A stretch of DNA of 35,418 bases from Lentisphaerae bacterium RIFOXYA12_64_32 (GTDB taxonomy: Bacteria > Verrucomicrobiota > Lentisphaeria > Oligosphaerales > YB12-FULL-65-16): the NCBI GenBank assembly GCA_001803235.1, contig MHBL01000054.1, positions 1 to 35,418 of the forward strand, written 5' to 3'. Under the pieces are notes generated by a model, which saw nothing but the letters and a program-made list of their open reading frames with translations, was not told the origin of the DNA and ran no database searches. Shown here one piece after another: positions 31,868 through 35,418 of the stretch. Both the position numbers and the translations under genes were made by a program. Numbering within the stretch: the stretch's first letter is position 1; each line of letters begins with the position of its first letter.

Positions 31868-33136
31868 ATGACGGAAGCGCTCGACAACCGCAACGGCAGT
31901 CGGCTGGCGGCAGCAGACGGCAGCGACGTCGAGACGTTCTTGCGCATCGAACGGTTTCTGGGGTCGATATCCGACCTTGACCACCTGCTCGAGGTGATCA
32001 TCGCCGAAGCCCGCGACGTCACGCTGGCGGACGCCGGTTCGCTTCTCCTCTACGACGCCGCCACCGATGAGTTGTACTTCGACGTTGCGTTGGGGCGGGC
32101 GGAGGAGACAGATGTGCAGCGCATGCTCAAGCGCATCCGGGTCAAGCGTGGTGAGGGCATTGCCGGCGTCGTGGCCCAGACTCTGGCGCCTCTGAGCATC
32201 CGCGACGCGCAGCACGACCCGCGGCTGCTCAAGCTGGCCGACAAACAGTCGGGGTTCGTGACCGAGTCTCTGCTGGCCGTGCCCATGGTCCGTGGCGGCA
32301 AGTTGCTGGGCGTCCTGGAAGTGCTGAACAAGCGGGGCGGCGGTGGCTTCACGGAACGCGACGAGAAGATCCTTACCGTCATCGCCGCGCAGGCCGCGCT
32401 GGTGCTCGAAAACGCGCAGCTCTACGCCGAGTCGGTGCGCCAGGCCCGCTTGTCGGCGCTTGGGCAGGGCATCGCCGGGGCAGCGCACTGCATCAAGAAT
32501 ATTCTGAATGCCATCGACGGCGGTGCATTCATCCTGGAGCGGGGTGTCGGCAAGGGCGAACTCGACCGGATCGCCAAGGGCTGGGAGATCCTGAAGCGGA
32601 ACATGGGCCTGATGCGGTCCCTGGTCCTGGACATGCTGACTTATTCAAAAGACCGGCAACCCGAGTATGAGACGGTGGATGTGGGGGAGTTGTGCCAGGC
32701 TGTGGCGCAGGCGGTCCAGGACTCGGCGGCTCAGAAACAGGTTACGGTGAAGGTCGAACTGTCGGAACAGGTGCGGGAGGCGCGCCTGGACCCCAACGGT
32801 TTGCGCCGGTGCCTGCTCAACCTGATTGGCAATGGTGCGGACGCCTGCGGCGAGAAGGGCGGCGAAGTGACGCTGCGGACCGTCCTTTCTTCCAGGGAGC
32901 ATTTCTTCGAGATCCGTGTCAAAGACAGTGGTTGCGGTATGAGTCCGGAGGTGCAGAAGAAGCTGTCCCAGGCGTTTTTCAGCACCAAGGGCTCGAAAGG
33001 AACAGGCCTTGGACTAGCCGTGACATACAAGCTCATTCGGGAGCATGGCGGCGAGATTGAAGTGCAGTCACAGGAAGGTTCCGGCACCGAGTTCATCCTG
33101 AAGTTGCCCTTCGCGCCGAAGGAGATGCACGGATGA
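31868..33136 (+). CDS. GAF-domain sensor histidine kinase
   Basis: The 422-residue kinase has no membrane span, so it senses inside the cell. A GAF domain occupies about residues 28-180. The dimerisation/phosphoacceptor helix carries His207 (GAAHCIKNILN). The HATPase domain has the N box NLIGNGADAC, the G1 DSGCGM and the G2 GSKGTGLGLAVTYK. All catalytic motifs are present. It lies 81 bp upstream of a receiver-domain gene on the same strand, its probable partner. The signal is unknown. Confidence 0.92.
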   Translation: MTEALDNRNGSRLAAADGSDVETFLRIERFLGSISDLDHLLEVIIAEARDVTLADAGSLLLYDAATDELYFDVALGRAEETDVQRMLKRIRVKRGEGIAGVVAQTLAPLSIRDAQHDPRLLKLADKQSGFVTESLLAVPMVRGGKLLGVLEVLNKRGGGGFTERDEKILTVIAAQAALVLENAQLYAESVRQARLSALGQGIAGAAHCIKNILNAIDGGAFILERGVGKGELDRIAKGWEILKRNMGLMRSLVLDMLTYSKDRQPEYETVDVGELCQAVAQAVQDSAAQKQVTVKVELSEQVREARLDPNGLRRCLLNLIGNGADACGEKGGEVTLRTVLSSREHFFEIRVKDSGCGMSPEVQKKLSQAFFSTKGSKGTGLGLAVTYKLIREHGGEIEVQSQEGSGTEFILKLPFAPKEMHG

Positions 33137-33217
33137 GACTGAATGCCGGCGGGGACGGGGGGGATTCCGAGAACAGAACCTGCACCTGCAGGGGTCGCAA
33201 CGGAAAGGGCTAAGGCG

Positions 33218-33667
33218 ATGGCGGACAGCAAGAAGATTCTCATTGTGGACGACGAAACGGACTGCGTTGAGTTCCTGGCCGCCGTCGTGGAAAGTATGGG
33301 TGGGTATGACGTGGTGACGGCAGGCAACGGTGAGGAGGCGATCGCAAAAGCCAAGTCGGAGAAACCGGCCCTCATCCTGATGGACGTGAACATGCCGAAG
33401 AAGGATGGGCACACAGCGTTTCAGGAGTTGAGAAAGGGCCCCGATACGACGGCAATCCCCGTCATCATGCTGTCCTCGATTGCGGCACTGGGCGATTTTA
33501 CGCGCCAGAATCCCATGGCCGTGCGGCCGAAGCATTTCCTTGACAAACCCGTGGAACCGGACAGACTCGTGAAGCTGATGAAGCAGGTTCTCAGCGGCGC
33601 GGATGAGGCCGGCCCGGCTCGGGCCAAAGCCCCGACGTTCAAGGTCGTGCAGCGCAAGGCAGAGTGA
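33218..33667 (+). CDS. Single-domain response regulator receiver protein
   Basis: The 149-residue protein is a CheY-like receiver with acidic pocket Asp11/Asp12, phosphoacceptor Asp56 (LMDVNMP), the conserved Ser86 and Lys110 (LDKPV). A tail of about 30 polar residues follows and contains no output domain. Without a DNA-binding part it must act through protein contact, perhaps as a phosphorelay or a kinase regulator. The ATG at 33218 follows a GGAAAGGG stretch. It is downstream of the GAF kinase and next to the receiver-Ser/Thr kinase gene on the opposite strand. Confidence 0.9.
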   Translation: MADSKKILIVDDETDCVEFLAAVVESMGGYDVVTAGNGEEAIAKAKSEKPALILMDVNMPKKDGHTAFQELRKGPDTTAIPVIMLSSIAALGDFTRQNPMAVRPKHFLDKPVEPDRLVKLMKQVLSGADEAGPARAKAPTFKVVQRKAE

Positions 33668-33759
33668 GGCGCAGCGTCTGCAGGTCCGCGAGGCATCTCA
33701 TCTTGAACCGGCCACCGTGAGGACACGGTTGGCGTACCGACGCAAGCCCGTGCGTTCGT

Positions 33760-35109
33760 TCAGAACGGTTTGCTGCGGAGCGTCTCAAGTTTCGCCAGAA
33801 CCTCATCCATGGTCTGCGGGCGGTCCTCGGCGGCCTTGGCCAGGCATTGGCGGACGATCAGGTCGTCCCACTCCGGAGGCACGGTCGGGCGATAGGTGTG
33901 CATGGGCTGGGGTGTCTGGCTGAGGTGCAGGCGCGCCAGCTCAATGGCGTTTTCCGCCACGAACGGCGGCCGGCCGGCGATCAGGTGGTAGACGCAGGCC
34001 CCGTACGAGTAGATGTCCGTGGCGGGACAGATGATCGGCTCGCCATCGAACATCTCCGGGGCCATGTACAGCGGGGTCCCCACCGCGCAACCGTGCTGAG
34101 TCAGCCGTGTCTGCCCCATCTTGATCGAGATGCCGAAATCGGTCAACTTGACCACGGCCTGTTTCTCATCCCAAAGGATGTTTCCCAGCGAGACATCCCG
34201 GTGCAGGACACCCCGGTCGTGAATGCACTTCAGGGCTTTCGCGATCCCGTCAGCCATGGCGATAACCTGGGCGAACGGCAGGTTGGCTTCTTTCCGCACC
34301 ATGGCTTCGAGGTTCTGCCCATCAATATGTTCCATGACGTAGTAGGGGCAGTCGAAGTAGCGGCCGTCATCCAGCACGCGGGCAATATTGGGGTGCTCCA
34401 GGCTGCGCTGGAACTCGACCTCGCGCACGAACCGCTCGGCGACATCTGCGAATTCGGCGGCACGCCGTGACAACAGCTTCAGCGCCTGCCACGTTGCGCC
34501 TGAATCGCGCGTCACCTTGTACAGAACCGAGGCGCCACCCCAGCTCAGGACGTCGTGCACGACGTATCCGTTGATATCGTCCCCGTTCTCGAGCATCCCG
34601 GAGCGGAGGCGGAAATTGGGCGCCAGCCGCGCGGTTTTCTGCTCCGCCAGTTCCTCGGCCTCGTGTTTACGGCGCAATGACAACTTCACCCGGGCGATCA
34701 GTTCCTTGAGGTTGAACGGTTTGGGCAGGAAATCGTCCGCGCCGGCCTGGACGTATCGGGCGTGCGTCTCCTCGATGCTGTAGCCGCTCATGAGCATCAC
34801 AACAACGCGGGCGCCGAACCGGCGCTTGATGCGGCCGCAGACGTCGAACCCGCTGAGGTCCGGGAGCATGACATCCATCAGCACCAGGTCGACGGCGGGT
34901 TTCTCGGTGATCGGTGCCCGCTCGCCTTCCGTCGTGGCGACCTCCATGCCCATGAATCGAAGCGTCTCCGCGCCGGAAGACACCAGAGAAAGTCCTCCGA
35001 AGCCGGACCGTTTCAGGACCGTCTGGAGCAGTTCACGAATGCTCGGGTCGTCGTCGACGACGAGGATCGAGCTGTCGCTCTTTTCCTTGTTCTTGTCTGC
35101 GGGGTCCAT
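33760..35109 (-). CDS. Receiver domain fused to a Hanks-type Ser/Thr protein kinase
   Basis: The protein joins an N-terminal receiver (phosphoacceptor Asp79 in LVLMDVMLP, DDD pocket, LPKPF switch) to a C-terminal Ser/Thr kinase domain from about residue 180. The kinase has Lys211 (WQALKLL), the catalytic HRD with Asp305, DFG with Asp324, and GTPLYMAPEM. The catalytic loop reads HRDVSLGN, with Ser where HRDxKPxN has Lys, and the glycine loop is GGAS-V rather than fully canonical. No membrane span is seen. It would connect two-component and Hanks kinase signalling. ATG 35109 was chosen; an in-frame GTG at 35133 is possible. Confidence 0.88.
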   Translation of the reverse strand: MDPADKNKEKSDSSILVVDDDPSIRELLQTVLKRSGFGGLSLVSSGAETLRFMGMEVATTEGERAPITEKPAVDLVLMDVMLPDLSGFDVCGRIKRRFGARVVVMLMSGYSIEETHARYVQAGADDFLPKPFNLKELIARVKLSLRRKHEAEELAEQKTARLAPNFRLRSGMLENGDDINGYVVHDVLSWGGASVLYKVTRDSGATWQALKLLSRRAAEFADVAERFVREVEFQRSLEHPNIARVLDDGRYFDCPYYVMEHIDGQNLEAMVRKEANLPFAQVIAMADGIAKALKCIHDRGVLHRDVSLGNILWDEKQAVVKLTDFGISIKMGQTRLTQHGCAVGTPLYMAPEMFDGEPIICPATDIYSYGACVYHLIAGRPPFVAENAIELARLHLSQTPQPMHTYRPTVPPEWDDLIVRQCLAKAAEDRPQTMDEVLAKLETLRSKPF

Positions 35110-35418
35110 GTATCTACCGTCCGTCAAGGACACGCACTAATGACGCTCAAAAAGCACCCGGGTGGGTTTCCCTGCCGAACCCGGGATGTCAGCGGTCGTC
35201 AACCCAAAAAATACGCCTTGCCTTCGCTCGCTGGCCAAGGCTTGTAATAGCATTCAGGAATCCCAGCGATTCCTCTGCCCATCTTAGAATATACGTCCCT
35301 CTTTACCGTAGGCAACGGAGGAACCGCAATTTCGAGTGATGCGTCAGTTGAGGGTGATGCACAGACCCCTGCCACCTTGTGTGGCAGGTGAACGGGTTCA
35401 TTGGCTACTTCGCCGCAC
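35110..35418. other. Right-edge intergenic sequence with a small hairpin
   Basis: No gene is supported to the end of the window. A hairpin CCTGCCAC/GTGGCAGG lies at 35368-35388. The 35270-35330 stretch is AT-richer and could hold the promoter of the minus-strand receiver-kinase gene, but no clear boxes were found. Confidence 0.4.

Noticed and set aside
30706..32022. Longer glycosyltransferase starting at 32022
   Set aside because: The extra N-terminal 124 residues are low complexity, overlap the opposite-strand GAF kinase gene, and the GT2 fold begins right after the ATG at 31650.
1..35418. CRISPR array, rRNA or tRNA gene
   Set aside because: No regularly spaced direct repeats with unique spacers and no cloverleaf or rRNA signature were seen. 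The tandem arrays present have no spacers.

Overview
The window comes from a high-GC, Gram-negative bacterium. waaA (Kdo transferase) implies an LPS outer membrane. A glycyl radical enzyme, a DUF362 protein, a UROD-family methyltransferase, a MetE-like protein, a secreted glycoside hydrolase and a Hanks kinase, together with many GC-rich interspersed repeats, fit an uncultured PVC-type lineage (Lentisphaerota, Kiritimatiellota or Planctomycetota). That placement is inference; there is no rRNA or tRNA in the window to settle it.

Layout. 1-3058: an orphan ribbon-helix-helix regulator and a glycyl radical enzyme on the minus strand whose reading frame carries an in-frame 348-bp repeat insertion. 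3059-5647: repeat hairpins, then a minus-strand pair (sugar-nucleotide epimerase, DUF362 protein). 5648-7175: repeat DNA and two overlapping small membrane-protein genes. 7577-10240: waaA and an HD-domain phosphohydrolase as a plus-strand pair. 10487-12485: a UROD-family gene divergent from an AraC regulator. 12486-15854: an 18-bp-TIR mobile-like element, a VapBC module whose toxin lacks one catalytic aspartate, and priA on the minus strand. 15855-16832: about 1 kb of repeats. 16833-23438: a one-directional array of about a dozen small, mostly unrecognised genes with codon use unlike the flanks. They include two EF-Tu domain III-like proteins, a DUF2007 zinc-ribbon protein, a SseB_C/zinc-ribbon/membrane fusion, a lipoprotein and several membrane proteins. 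23655-24591: YjbQ and an S23 four-helix-bundle protein flanked by tandem repeats. 24951-28731: a large secreted clan-A-like glycoside hydrolase, a 157-bp MITE with a target-site duplication, and an exported dual-specificity phosphatase. 29214-30682: a 2[4Fe-4S] ferredoxin and a MetE-like methyltransferase. 30706-35109: a GT2 glycosyltransferase, then a signalling group (GAF histidine kinase, single-domain receiver, and a receiver-Ser/Thr kinase fusion).

How the parts relate. The core genes serve envelope synthesis (waaA, GT2, epimerase), replication restart (priA), anaerobic or one-carbon-type metabolism (glycyl radical enzyme, ferredoxin, UROD and MetE-like proteins) and sugar scavenging (glycoside hydrolase). 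The least explained parts are the 16.8-23.4 kb gene array and the short-repeat population. At least five repeat families recur, and one of them sits inside an otherwise intact enzyme frame. No CRISPR array, integrase, transposase or phage gene was seen.
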